Assembly: GCA_951812645.1 (NCBI GenBank)
Contig: CATOSM010000004.1
Location: 1 to 33,449 of the forward strand
DNA from: an uncultured Candidatus Nitrosopumilus sp.
GTDB taxonomy: Archaea > Thermoproteota > Nitrososphaeria > Nitrososphaerales > Nitrosopumilaceae
Length of the DNA: 33,449 nucleotides
Reading direction: 5' to 3'
A program made the translations under genes and the position numbers. Below the pieces are notes generated by a model. The model searched no databases and was not told the origin of the DNA. It saw only the letters and a program-made list of their open reading frames with translations. Within the stretch, counting starts at the first letter, position 1, and each line of letters starts with the position of its first letter. Positions 1 to 8,337 of this stretch are shown here, in pieces.

Positions 1-1342
1 GCAATCCATTGGAATTGGCAAATGGGACTGAGATTGCAGGTTTTCCAGTTAAATTTGCTGTAACAGTATTGATATCTACTAAAAACAATGAAACCGGATC
101 GTCTATTTTTTCTCCAATCTTAAATGGTAAAATTGGAACAGTTGGCGCAACAAGCAAATCAAATTTTTTAAATGCCTCATTGATTTCTTTAGTAAGTTTA
201 CTTTTTACTTTTAATGCTTTAAGGAAATATTTTCCAGCATGGCCTGCAGAGGGAACAAATCCCCCAATAATCATTCTCCTTGTAACTTCAGGACCAAAGT
301 TGCGCCTAGCTTTTGAAATATACGAATTAAATTCATAGCCTTCAAGTGGAAAATCATACCCATAGCGAAGATTGTCGTATCTTGCAAGATTACTGCCTGC
401 CTCTGTTGCAGTAATTGTATAGTATGCTGCCACAGAATATTTGACCATATCAAGTGAGATTTCTTCGCAAGTTGCGCCTAAACTCTCCAATTTAGCAATG
501 GCATCTTTTGTTGCAGCAAGGACTTCAGGCGCAATCCCGTCATCCATCATCTCCTTGATTATTCCTATTTTTTTACCCTCAATTCCAGATTCAATGTTAT
601 CAAGATAGTTTTCATTCTTGTTGTCAATGGTAGTATTGTCATTAGGATCAATTCCTGAGATTAGATTCAACAAAAATGCAGAGTCTTTTACAGTTCTAGT
701 CAGAGGACCAATCTGTTCAATACTATTGGCATATGAAATTAGACCAAATCTACTAATCAAACCATAAGTTGGTTTGTAACCAACAGTAGAACAAAAACTG
801 GCAGGGTTTCTTACAGAGCCTCCAGTATCAGAACCAAGGGATGCCACACATTCAAATGCACTAACAGACACGGCACTACCCCCAGAAGAACCGCCGGGAA
901 CACAATCAACATTCCAAGGATTCTTGCTTGGACCGCATGCACTAAACTCCGTGGTCAGCCCCATTGCAAATTCATCCATGTTAGATTTACCAATAAAAAT
1001 AGCATCTTGCTGTTTTAATTTTGTAATTACTGTTGCATCATAAGGTGCAACAAAATCTTCAAGCATTTTTGATGCACATGTTGTCTTTGAGTTTTTGATG
1101 CACATGTTGTCTTTGACTGAAACTGGCATTCCAAAACAATCACCGACTTTTTCACCGGATTTGATTTTTTTATCTATGTTTCTAGCTTGATCAACCGCAT
1201 CATCATTAATTGATAAAAATGCATGAAGATTACCATCCACATTTTTGATTCTTTGAATGGTTTCTGCAACAAAATCTTCTGCAGAAATATTTCCTGTTTT
1301 TACTTCTTGAATATAATCAAGAGCGGAGATTTTTAGATTCAT
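1..1342 (-). CDS. gatA: Glu-tRNA(Gln)/Asp-tRNA(Asn) amidotransferase subunit A (3' end beyond window)
   Basis: Amidase subunit of the GatCAB complex, which releases ammonia from glutamine for conversion of Asp-tRNA(Asn) or Glu-tRNA(Gln) to the cognate amide form. Read on the minus strand the frame is open from ATG 1342 to the window edge and gives an uninterrupted protein. Seen: the catalytic-lysine region VSVKDNMC, the amidase signature PGGSSGGSA, then SLGSDTGGSVRNP, giving the Lys and the two Ser of the amidase triad. The gene starts in the ATGA overlap with the gatC stop, so translation is probably coupled. The C-terminal part is missing only because the window ends. A 25-bp perfect direct repeat (1066-1090 and 1092-1116) lies inside the gene without breaking it. 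gatB is not visible here. Confidence 0.96.
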   Translation of the reverse strand, partial: MNLKISALDYIQEVKTGNISAEDFVAETIQRIKNVDGNLHAFLSINDDAVDQARNIDKKIKSGEKVGDCFGMPVSVKDNMCIKNSKTTCASKMLEDFVAPYDATVITKLKQQDAIFIGKSNMDEFAMGLTTEFSACGPSKNPWNVDCVPGGSSGGSAVSVSAFECVASLGSDTGGSVRNPASFCSTVGYKPTYGLISRFGLISYANSIEQIGPLTRTVKDSAFLLNLISGIDPNDNTTIDNKNENYLDNIESGIEGKKIGIIKEMMDDGIAPEVLAATKDAIAKLESLGATCEEISLDMVKYSVAAYYTITATEAGSNLARYDNLRYGYDFPLEGYEFNSYISKARRNFGPEVTRRMIIGGFVPSAGHAGKYFLKALKVKSKLTKEINEAFKKFDLLVAPTVPILPFKIGEKIDDPVSLFLVDINTVTANLTGKPAISVPFANSNGL

Positions 1343-1608
1343 GAGGACATCTTGGGTGCACGAACGTAGAAGCCTTTGTAGTGATTTAATTTTTCAATCA
1401 ATTTATCATCAAATGGAATATGTTCATCATCTCTAAGGTGAGAGATTGGAATTTCAGGCATAGAAATTTCTTCAGACTCAACCCCAGCAGAATCTAAAAC
1501 GTCAAAAAAATCTATCATGGCATGTACTTTTTCGACATACTCTTTGTGATCATCTACATCAATTCTCATTAATTTTGAAACATGTTCAATTTCTTCTTCA
1601 GTGACCAT
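1339..1608 (-). CDS. gatC: Asp/Glu-tRNA amidotransferase subunit C
   Basis: Small subunit (89 aa, normal family length) that wraps between GatA and GatB and stabilises the amidotransferase. The N-terminal helix pattern 'EEEIEHVSKLMRIDV' and the C-terminal 'LRDDEHIPFDDKL...FYVRAPKM' are typical of GatC (the latter resembles the family's 'LREDxV...FxVPxV' tail). It follows aspS with a 9-nt gap on the same strand and ends in an ATGA overlap with gatA, so aspS-gatC-gatA look like one operon. The stop is TGA, which shows that UGA works as a normal stop in this genome. Confidence 0.93.
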   Translation of the reverse strand: MVTEEEIEHVSKLMRIDVDDHKEYVEKVHAMIDFFDVLDSAGVESEEISMPEIPISHLRDDEHIPFDDKLIEKLNHYKGFYVRAPKMSS

Positions 1609-1617
1609 TTAGCATAC

Positions 1618-2931
1618 CTATGGAGTTAATCTATCCACGTCTCTTGGATAAAATGTCGTATCACGAATATTTTCAGTACCAGTCAAAACCATGATCAATC
1701 GTTCGAGTCCAATTCCACATCCAGCGTGAGGAGGAACGCCATAATCAAATGCACCAAGATGATATTCAAATGCATCAGTTTTCATTCCCTTATTCTTCAT
1801 TCGTTCAGCAAGTTTGTTTCGTTTTTCAATTCTGGTACTACCAGAAGACAATTCTAAATCACCATACATTAAATCAAAAGATTCAGAAACTTTGGGATTA
1901 GATCTACTGTCTTTTACATAGAATGGTTTTGGTGCCAAAGGCCAATCAGTGATAAAATAAAATCCATCTAAACCAATTTTTTTAAGATTTGAAGGATACA
2001 GGTCATCACCCCATTCTGTTTTTGCACCAGCTTTTTGCATTTTATCCACCAATTCATCATATGTGTATCGTGGAATATGTTCAGGCACATCAATGACGGG
2101 GAATTCCGATGAAGGATTTTCTTTTACATAGTCATCAACTGCTTGAATTGAAACTTTGATAATTTCTTCAATTCTATTCATAACATCGTTGTAATCAACA
2201 AAGGCTTCTTCCAAATCAATAGATATTGCTTCAGCTAAATGTCGATTTGTTCTAGAAGGTTCAGCTCTAAATATGGGAGCAATCTCAAAAACTTTTTCAA
2301 AACTCATTGTTAGCTGTTCTTTGTACAGTTGGGGACTTTGAGCTAAAAATGCCTCTTTGTTGTAATAAAATATTGGAAACAATGCAGCACCACCCTCAGT
2401 AGCAGTGGCAATCATTTTAGGAGTATTAATTTCGACAAAATTTTGATTTCCAAAATATTCTCGAATTGATTTTAAAACCAAACTCCTAGTTTTGAAAACA
2501 TGTTGAAGAACATCACGTCGAAGATCAATAGGCCTGACTTCCAATCTAGTATCAATATTTTTTACAGTTTTAACAGTGGGTTCAAAAGGAGGAATTTTTT
2601 CAACATCAGAAAAGACTCGCAATTCTGTTGGGATTATCTCATAACCGCCGGGAGCTTTTTCAGATGCCTTTACCTTACCTGTAACGGCAATTGAAGAATG
2701 AGCCTTTAGTGAAGAAATTTTTTCACGAATCTTATCAGAACAGTCTCCTTTTTTTGCAATTATGGAGAGATCTCCGTTTTTGTCTCGAATAGTTCCAAAA
2801 CTAATGTTGCCATGTCCACGAATGGTCAAAACCCATCCCATAACAGTAACTTCAGATCCATCCATGGATGCAGTAATTTCATTGGAATAGTGAGATCTAC
2901 GCAAGGATCCTAGTTCTGTTTCTATCATCAT
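1618..2931 (-). CDS. aspS: aspartyl-tRNA synthetase, archaeal type (probably non-discriminating)
   Basis: Class IIb aminoacyl-tRNA synthetase, 437 aa, usual for the short archaeal AspRS without the bacterial insertion domain. Residues about 1-110 are the OB-fold anticodon-binding domain (VMGWVLTIRGHGNISFGTIRD). The catalytic core follows, with motif 2 around FRAEPSRTNRHLAEA and motif 3 at GCGIGLERLIMVLTG near the C-terminus. Because it is directly linked to gatC and gatA, it very likely also mischarges tRNA(Asn) with Asp, which GatCAB then amidates. That is inference from context; the anticodon-recognition residues were not aligned. M1 and M2 are adjacent ATGs and either could be the start. 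Confidence 0.95.
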   Translation of the reverse strand: MMIETELGSLRRSHYSNEITASMDGSEVTVMGWVLTIRGHGNISFGTIRDKNGDLSIIAKKGDCSDKIREKISSLKAHSSIAVTGKVKASEKAPGGYEIIPTELRVFSDVEKIPPFEPTVKTVKNIDTRLEVRPIDLRRDVLQHVFKTRSLVLKSIREYFGNQNFVEINTPKMIATATEGGAALFPIFYYNKEAFLAQSPQLYKEQLTMSFEKVFEIAPIFRAEPSRTNRHLAEAISIDLEEAFVDYNDVMNRIEEIIKVSIQAVDDYVKENPSSEFPVIDVPEHIPRYTYDELVDKMQKAGAKTEWGDDLYPSNLKKIGLDGFYFITDWPLAPKPFYVKDSRSNPKVSESFDLMYGDLELSSGSTRIEKRNKLAERMKNKGMKTDAFEYHLGAFDYGVPPHAGCGIGLERLIMVLTGTENIRDTTFYPRDVDRLTP

Positions 2932-3040
2932 TTACTTTATTCCTGATATCATGGTGTAATTAATTTTTATACAAAATAATGGACCATTACCTTAATTTTC
3001 ATAATGCTTATAGCCAGTAAAAATTTCACAAAAAAACAAG

Positions 3041-3232
3041 ATGATGGTATTGATAGCTCTAGTAATTGCAATGTTTGTCATAGTCGGAGTTTATGTCGGA
3101 TATCATGCCTCACAGCAAACGGAAGAAGATGGAGGGGCACATAATATCAATCAAGAATTAGAAATTCTTAACCAAGATTCAGAACTAGTCCAAATCATGC
3201 TTAATCCAGAATTACGAAAAACTGCATCATAG
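3041..3232 (+). CDS. small single-pass membrane protein, unknown function
   Basis: 63-aa protein whose residues 2-22 form one hydrophobic helix (VLIALVIAMFVIVGVYVGY), followed by a polar, acidic tail of about 40 residues (TEEDGGAHNINQELEIL...). Two consecutive ATGs are possible starts. It diverges from aspS across a 110-bp AT-rich gap that must hold both promoters. I do not recognise the family; the layout is like the many one-helix microproteins of marine thaumarchaea. It may be co-transcribed with the next small gene and purP. Confidence 0.6.
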   Translation: MMVLIALVIAMFVIVGVYVGYHASQQTEEDGGAHNINQELEILNQDSELVQIMLNPELRKTAS

Positions 3233-3278
3233 TGTAAAATTAGATTTAGAATAAATTACACCAAATAATTTAGCATTC

Positions 3279-3488
3279 ATGTCATTATCAGATAGGGAAA
3301 AATTAATTGCAATTATCTCAAATGGAATTGCTGTTTTTTCATTATTGCAAGAAAGAGAAGAATTGCCAAAAAATACAACAATGTATGATTTTGTATTAAA
3401 AGTAATTCCAGAAGAGATCAAGGCAGGGCTGAGTGTGGAATTGATAGACGGGGTATTCCAATACGTGACATCCGCACATAGTTCATAA
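3279..3488 (+). CDS. small acidic hypothetical protein
   Basis: 69-aa soluble protein beginning MSLSDREKLIAIISNGIAVFSLLQEREELP and ending near VFQYVTSAHSS. It has no cysteines, no membrane segment and no motif I recognise; the content suggests a small alpha-helical protein. It is placed 46 nt after the membrane microprotein and 28 nt before purP on the same strand, so a short operon ending in purP is plausible. An ORF of 64 aa on the opposite strand over the same bases is a shadow. Confidence 0.55.
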   Translation: MSLSDREKLIAIISNGIAVFSLLQEREELPKNTTMYDFVLKVIPEEIKAGLSVELIDGVFQYVTSAHSS

Positions 3489-3516
3489 AGTACAAGGTTA
3501 TAATCAAAATATCAAC

Positions 3517-4542
3517 ATGGCATCAATAGCAACACTAGGTTCTCATTGTTCATTACAAGTGCTTAAAGGAGCAAAAGATGAAGGCCTAAAAACTATCCTA
3601 GTGTGTGAAACAAAGCGTGAAAGATTATACAAAAGATTTCCATTTATTGATGAATTAATCATGGTTGATTCGTTCAAAGAAGTTTTGGGGCAAAAATGCC
3701 AAAAAACTCTTGAAGAAAACAATGCAGTGTTAATTCCACACGGAACACTAGTTGCACAAATGAGTTCTGAAGAAATCGAATCAATCAAAACTCCTGTTTT
3801 TGGCAACAAATGGATTCTAAGATGGGAGTCAGACAGAGAAATGAAAGAAAAGCTCATGAGAGAGGCAAACCTTCCAATGCCAAAACCAGTAGCAAACCCA
3901 AAAGATATTGAAAGATTATCCATTGTAAAAAGGCAAGGTGCTGCTGGAGGTAAAGGTTACTTTATGGCAGCCAATGAAGAAGATTACAATACAAAAAGAA
4001 ATCAATTGGTTTCAGAAGGAATTATTTCAAAAGAAGAGACATTATACATACAAGAATATGCTGCTGGAGTTTTAGCTTATTTGACATTTTTTTATTCGCC
4101 ATTAAAAGAAGATTTAGAATTTTATGGAGTTGATCAAAGACATGAATCAGATATTGAAGGATTGGGAAGAATTCCGGCCGAACAACAAATCAAATCAAAC
4201 AAAGTTCCATCATTTAACGTAATTGGGAATAGTCCTCTTGTGTTACGAGAGTCATTATTAGACGAAGTTTACAAAATGGGAGAAAGCTTCGTTGAGGCTG
4301 CAAGGCGAATCGTTAAGCCGGGTATGAACGGACCATTTTGCATAGAAGGAGTATATGATGAGAATGCTAAATTTACATCATTTGAATTCTCAGCAAGGAT
4401 TGTAGCGGGTTCTAATATATACATGGATGGCTCGCCATACTATTCTCTTCTATACAATGAAACAATGAGTATGGGTAAAAGGATAGCAAGGGAAATCAAA
4501 ACAGCTACAGAAACAAACCGATTAGACAAAGTTACAACTTAG
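3517..4542 (+). CDS. purP: FAICAR synthetase, formate-dependent (PurP, ATP-grasp)
   Basis: 5-formaminoimidazole-4-carboxamide ribonucleotide synthetase, the archaeal enzyme that makes FAICAR from AICAR, formate and ATP in de novo purine synthesis. The 341-aa length fits the family. Seen: N-terminal IATLGSHCSLQVLKGAKDEG, matching the family's 'LGSHSALQILKGAKDEGF' nucleotide-binding start; an ATP-grasp core with VKRQGAAGGKGYFMA as the glycine-rich loop; and a C-terminal FEFSARIVAGSNIYMDGSPY block typical of PurP. Convergent with phnE, whose stop lies 7 nt away, so the two transcripts meet tail to tail. Confidence 0.93.
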   Translation: MASIATLGSHCSLQVLKGAKDEGLKTILVCETKRERLYKRFPFIDELIMVDSFKEVLGQKCQKTLEENNAVLIPHGTLVAQMSSEEIESIKTPVFGNKWILRWESDREMKEKLMREANLPMPKPVANPKDIERLSIVKRQGAAGGKGYFMAANEEDYNTKRNQLVSEGIISKEETLYIQEYAAGVLAYLTFFYSPLKEDLEFYGVDQRHESDIEGLGRIPAEQQIKSNKVPSFNVIGNSPLVLRESLLDEVYKMGESFVEAARRIVKPGMNGPFCIEGVYDENAKFTSFEFSARIVAGSNIYMDGSPYYSLLYNETMSMGKRIAREIKTATETNRLDKVTT

Positions 4543-4549
4543 AAATATT

Positions 4550-5356
4550 TTATTTTGCAGTGACTTCCATGCCGTGTTGGGATTTTACAATATACCTGTC
4601 TCTAATTTTTACACTAGCCCAATCAATTCCTAAAACGACAAGTAATACCACAAACATGAAAACAGCAACCTTGCCATATTCAAAGAATTTAATGTACTGT
4701 ACAACGTAAAAACCAATTCCACCTGCACCAACAATTCCCAAAATAGTGCTTTGACGTACATTGTAGTCAAACATGTAAAGCATTTGTCCAAGAAGGTGAG
4801 AAGCAGACTCAGGAATCACGACATATCGGATTAGCTGGAATTTTGAAACTCCAATTGAAGATACAGCATCCATAGGATCAGAGTCAATCGTTTCAATAGA
4901 TTCGTATTGTAATTTGGTTACAAATCCTATAGTGTAAAGAACTATGGCTAAGACACCGGCAAACGGACCCAGTCCAACCATGATGACAAACAGCATTGCC
5001 CATAAAATGGAAGGGAATGTACGAATGATTGCCAATAAGGCTCGAATTGGACCATAAACAAATTTGCCATTCAAATTACGTGCTGCAAGCATACTAAAAG
5101 GCAATCCAATTACAACGCCAACCACAGTTCCAATGAAGGCCATTTGTAATGTTTCAAGCATTGCCCAAAGAGCAGTTGGAACGTATTTCACATTGGCAAT
5201 AATGTTTTCTAAAATCAAAATTTCTTCAAGAACAATTCCAAGATTAGGTAGCCCTTCTGCGAAGTCTAAAGGATTAGCTTCTACATTGTAAGATGCAACA
5301 ACTACAAGTCCAACAATAATCCCTGCAACGATATTATTCTTCGGAGTCATCATCAT
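4550..5356 (-). CDS. phnE: phosphonate-type ABC transporter permease
   Basis: Membrane permease of a phosphonate/phosphite-family importer. The 268-aa protein shows a helix at residues 9-22 and several more from about 68 onward. It carries a permease EAA-type loop at about 162-185 (DAVSSIGVSKFQLIRYVVIP) followed by GIVGAGGIGFYVV, the glycine-rich segment characteristic of PhnE. The start overlaps the end of phnC by 23 nt, so the two are translationally coupled. Three ATGs in a row leave the exact start open. The natural ligand cannot be read from the sequence. Confidence 0.9.
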   Translation of the reverse strand: MMMTPKNNIVAGIIVGLVVVASYNVEANPLDFAEGLPNLGIVLEEILILENIIANVKYVPTALWAMLETLQMAFIGTVVGVVIGLPFSMLAARNLNGKFVYGPIRALLAIIRTFPSILWAMLFVIMVGLGPFAGVLAIVLYTIGFVTKLQYESIETIDSDPMDAVSSIGVSKFQLIRYVVIPESASHLLGQMLYMFDYNVRQSTILGIVGAGGIGFYVVQYIKFFEYGKVAVFMFVVLLVVLGIDWASVKIRDRYIVKSQHGMEVTAK

Positions 5357-6164
5357 ACATCCTCATTATTTCTTCTGAAGTCATGTCACCTGTTTGAAAA
5401 TCAACAATAGCATCGCCTTCAACACCAATCTCAAGAACTTTTTGTCCTTCCTTAATCACCGCAACACGATTAGCATATTCCAATGCCAATTGCATATCGT
5501 GATGAACCATAATAGCAGTCAAATTCATGCTCTTTTGTGCATCTGCAATCAAATTCATAATTTCTTTAGCTGTGACATGATCTAATTCAGAGACAATTTC
5601 ATCAGCCAACAATATGGTGGGTTTTTGGAGTAAAGCTCTGGCAATAGCGACTCTGCGTTTTTCACCACCACTTAACATGTGGGTTTTCCTATTTTCCTTA
5701 CCAGATAACCCTACAAGAGAAATTATTCTTTTAGCCTCATCAATTTCATGATCAGGAAATTTTTTAAAAAAAGATTGTATTTTGCCTAATCTAGGTAATG
5801 CACCAATCAAAATATTATCAAGGACTGTAATGTTCTTGACCAGACCCAAGCTTTGAGGAATATATCCTATAGTATGCATCATTTTTTTGAATTTTTTATC
5901 ATTCATGTTTGGAGTCGTGTAATCTATTTTGATTGTTCCACCACTAGGTATCATCATACCATTCATCAATTTCAATAAAGTAGATTTACCAGAACCAGAT
6001 TGGCCAACTATGGCATAATTTGTTCCCCTGTCAATTGAAAGATTAATTTTTTCTAACGCAAAATTTTTGGAGTCATATGATGTGGAAGCATCACTCATCT
6101 GAATGATTTTGTTAGTGGAAATTAATGAAAAAGAAGGGTTTTTGGTCATCTGAATTTGTTTCAT
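5334..6164 (-). CDS. phnC: phosphonate-type ABC transporter ATP-binding protein
   Basis: Cytoplasmic ATPase that drives the PhnE channel. 276 aa: Walker A GQSGSGKST at 54-62, Q-loop Gln104, signature LSGGE at 164-168, Walker B ILLADE at 184-189, and an H-loop histidine in MVHHD near 221-222. The residue after the catalytic Glu is Ile (ADEI) where most family members have Pro (ADEP), a mild oddity. There is also an N-terminal extension of about 20 residues before the ABC fold, so an internal start at Met23 is possible. It follows phnD after 17 nt and overlaps phnE by 23 nt. Confidence 0.92.
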   Translation of the reverse strand: MKQIQMTKNPSFSLISTNKIIQMSDASTSYDSKNFALEKINLSIDRGTNYAIVGQSGSGKSTLLKLMNGMMIPSGGTIKIDYTTPNMNDKKFKKMMHTIGYIPQSLGLVKNITVLDNILIGALPRLGKIQSFFKKFPDHEIDEAKRIISLVGLSGKENRKTHMLSGGEKRRVAIARALLQKPTILLADEIVSELDHVTAKEIMNLIADAQKSMNLTAIMVHHDMQLALEYANRVAVIKEGQKVLEIGVEGDAIVDFQTGDMTSEEIMRMYDDDSEE

Positions 6165-6181
6165 TTCCAGAATCCGGGGTT

Positions 6182-7270
6182 TTATTTGCTCTTGTTGTAT
6201 TTATCAAGAATCTTCTGATCAAGTCCTGTTAAGGCATCAATAAAGTCACCAAATTCACCAATATGCATAGTGGTTGTAGTTGGAACTAGAGCTTCTGCAC
6301 CATATAGGTCAGTCAAAATATGATTATTCTCATCATAGTTTAGTTGAATTAATGCATCAACAAGTGAGTCTTTAGTAGATTCAGACATGTCTGCACTAAC
6401 CATAACGACATGTGATGGTACAGGTCCAATTGTTGTGACTGGACGTAATTTCACTTGATCTTCTAACTCAAGATATTTTTGTGGAGCAATATCTGAACCA
6501 AATGCAACATCTACCTTATCTTCTAAAAGTAAAGTCAATGCAGCTTTGTAACCTCCAGCAAAAGTATAACTTTCAAAGTTATCTGCCAAAGCAGATTCCA
6601 ATGCAACAATGTCATCACCTTCAATGGTTATGTGACCGTCAGTAACTAGAGTGCCCATAGGTCTAACAAAACCAGAAGAACCAGTTATGCTAGTGAATGC
6701 TACTTTTTTACCAACTGTTTCTTCCAACGAATTTATGGAATTATTGTCAGCCCTAGTCCAAACGGTCGCTTGATAGTTTACTTTTCCTGCAACAAGTTCC
6801 GACATAATAGCTTCTGCACCTGTTCTTTGATGAGTAACCCATGCAGGACCAGTATCCATAAAGGCTGCATCAATGTGACCAAATCTCATTCCTTCAATAA
6901 TGGTCTCATAGTTTGTAGGGACTACAATTTCAACATCTACACCAAGTTCGGTTTCAAGAAATGCTTCCAATGCTTGAGCCTTAGGAGATAATTCATCGGC
7001 TTTTTCAACTGGAATAAATCCAATGGTGAGTGTATCAACATCTACAGTGTTTGATTCAGGTGAAACATCAATGACTTTGTTTTCTAATAGGAATTTAATT
7101 CCATTAAGAAAAGTTTCATCATCCACTGCACCATCAGCCCACCAGCCAGCATTGTTTTTTATCCAATCAGGAATCAAACTTTCTGCTTGAGCTGTCTGAG
7201 TTAATGGTATAGACAACACACCAATTACTGTAAACACAGCAATCAATGTCAATGTGATTTGTTGTTTCAT
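6182..7270 (-). CDS. phnD: phosphonate-type ABC transporter substrate-binding protein with N-terminal thaumarchaeal repeat
   Basis: Extracytoplasmic ligand-binding subunit. Residues 1-29 form a signal peptide ending TAQA. Residues 32-69 are not part of PhnD: they match the 'IP-x-WIKNNAGWWADG...GIKFLLENKVI' module that recurs in exported proteins of marine thaumarchaea. The periplasmic-binding fold follows from about 75 (TLTIGFIPVEKADEL), with FMDTGPAWVTHQRTGAEAI and FTSITGSSGFVRPMG typical of the PhnD/PtxB/phosphite family. At 362 aa it is slightly long because of the extra module. First gene of phnDCE; a TATA box and a 24-bp motif shared with a neighbouring regulator lie upstream. Confidence 0.91.
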   Translation of the reverse strand: MKQQITLTLIAVFTVIGVLSIPLTQTAQAESLIPDWIKNNAGWWADGAVDDETFLNGIKFLLENKVIDVSPESNTVDVDTLTIGFIPVEKADELSPKAQALEAFLETELGVDVEIVVPTNYETIIEGMRFGHIDAAFMDTGPAWVTHQRTGAEAIMSELVAGKVNYQATVWTRADNNSINSLEETVGKKVAFTSITGSSGFVRPMGTLVTDGHITIEGDDIVALESALADNFESYTFAGGYKAALTLLLEDKVDVAFGSDIAPQKYLELEDQVKLRPVTTIGPVPSHVVMVSADMSESTKDSLVDALIQLNYDENNHILTDLYGAEALVPTTTTMHIGEFGDFIDALTGLDQKILDKYNKSK

Positions 7271-7298
7271 GATTTATAAAAAATTAGGATAAGCTAAA

Positions 7299-7306
7299 TT
7301 ATTTAA
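7299..7306 (-). promoter_or_regulatory. TATA box of phnDCE
   Basis: The minus strand reads TTTAAATA here, 28 nt before the phnD ATG, which fits an archaeal TATA box with a very short or absent leader. The same box in the same orientation precedes the regulator gene at 8603-8932. Confidence 0.6.
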
Positions 7307-7330
7307 ATCAGAACATAATTCTAAATTATC

Positions 7331-7354
7331 ATTCTAAATCCATAGAATGAGAAT
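7331..7354. promoter_or_regulatory. candidate operator upstream of phnD (copy 1 of shared motif)
   Basis: A 24-bp near-palindrome containing ATTCTA, a 6-bp spacer and TAGAAT, then GAGAAT. It is 24 bp upstream of the phnD TATA box. The reverse complement of 8978-9001, in front of the winged-helix regulator gene, is identical at 21 of 24 positions. A shared upstream site next to a regulator gene suggests a protein-binding site, but binding is inference. Confidence 0.55.
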
Positions 7355-7543
7355 ATGTTGCGGTTGGATTAAGAGGCTGATTTTGGATTGCCAGTATTGG
7401 AATACAAGTGCAGACTAGGCTCCAAATCATCCAAAGTAATTTCCACTTTCCCAATTCTACGATCAACTCATCCTAAAACCGATCATTTTGTAAACAATTC
7501 ATGACAATCGGGATCCAAGAATGACCCTGCTGATGTATCTTTC

Positions 7544-7930
7544 ATGATTCACAAAGAAATGTCAGACACTCAATGGAATATAATTGCATCACATCTGCCA
7601 AAGCCTGCAAAAACCGGAAGGCCAGGATGCAATGACAGAAATACAATCAACGGAATATTGTTTGTCCTAACAACCGGCTGCAGGCGGACAGACATGCCGG
7701 ACAGATACGGTTCAAAATCCACTGCGCATCTGAGATTCTCAGAGCTGCAGCAAAAGGGAATATGGAAAAGGATTCTATCAGGACTGATAAAATCCGCACA
7801 CAGGCAGGGAAAAATCAGCCTGGAAAAAATATCGATTGATTCATCGTCAGTTGCCGCCAAAAAAGGGGGGACAAAACAGGATATGACGGGTTCAAGAGGA
7901 TCCTGGGTACAAAGATTCACGTTGCAGTAG
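7544..7930 (+). CDS. IS5-family transposase, N-terminal frame (orfA), type A copy 1
   Basis: 128 aa starting MIHKEMSDTQWNIIASHLPK. It carries the N-terminal IS5 domain (the GRPGCNDRNTINGILFVLTTGCRRTDMP block is the family's 'R...lngi.....tG..W.dlP' region) and the first catalytic Asp at about residue 99 (SIDSSSV). After KKGG this frame runs into non-homologous sequence and stops at 7930. The homologous protein continues in the -1 frame across AAAAAAGGGGGG at 7859-7870, so orfA is probably made both alone and as the start of an orfAB fusion. Confidence 0.85.
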   Translation: MIHKEMSDTQWNIIASHLPKPAKTGRPGCNDRNTINGILFVLTTGCRRTDMPDRYGSKSTAHLRFSELQQKGIWKRILSGLIKSAHRQGKISLEKISIDSSSVAAKKGGTKQDMTGSRGSWVQRFTLQ

Positions 7931-8337
7931 ACGGGACAGGACTGCCAATCCCAATCAGGGCCAGCCCTGCAAATGTCCATGACAGTACGAAATTCATCGA
8001 TGTGTTAGAGAACATCTCAGAACTTGTAGATGATGATTTGATACGGCAGATCGTCTCAGTGTATGCCGACAGGGGATACGATGCGGCATACATCAGAGAC
8101 TATCTGGGATCCCATGGGATTGACTGTTGTATTCCATACAAAAGGAACTCAAGGAACGTTGCACAGAACAGGAATCAAAGACATTATGGCAAGACAGGGT
8201 TTGTCGTAGAGCGGTTCCTTGCCTGGCTCAAGTGCGGGCTTCACAGGACGGCAGTCAGATACGAAAGGAACTGTGATGACTGTCTCGGGTTTGTGTATCT
8301 GGCATGCGTCATGATGCATTGGAGGGTTTTAGGATAA
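7840..8337 (+). CDS. IS5-family transposase, C-terminal frame (orfB), type A copy 1
   Basis: The -1 frame is open from 7840 to the stop at 8337. It reads GYDGFKRILGTKIHVAVDGTG, with the second catalytic Asp in AVDG, then YADRGYDAAYIRDYLGSHG and FVVERFLAWLK with the catalytic Glu. A first ATG/GTG start would lie after the second Asp, so independent translation would lack it; production by -1 frameshifting from orfA is more likely. The C-terminus (MMHWRVLG) runs into the right inverted repeat. Confidence 0.82.
   Translation, partial: FIVSCRQKRGDKTGYDGFKRILGTKIHVAVDGTGLPIPIRASPANVHDSTKFIDVLENISELVDDDLIRQIVSVYADRGYDAAYIRDYLGSHGIDCCIPYKRNSRNVAQNRNQRHYGKTGFVVERFLAWLKCGLHRTAVRYERNCDDCLGFVYLACVMMHWRVLG

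Noticed and set aside
1066..1116. Apparent tandem duplication that might frameshift gatA
   Set aside because: Translation through both copies stays open and matches the GatA family without extra residues, so the gene is intact.
7570..7980. Long minus-strand ORFs inside IS copies (also 19290-19709, 26383-26832, 28633-29019, 32947-33306)
   Set aside because: They lie opposite the transposase frames and give no recognisable protein; shadows caused by the codon bias of the transposase.
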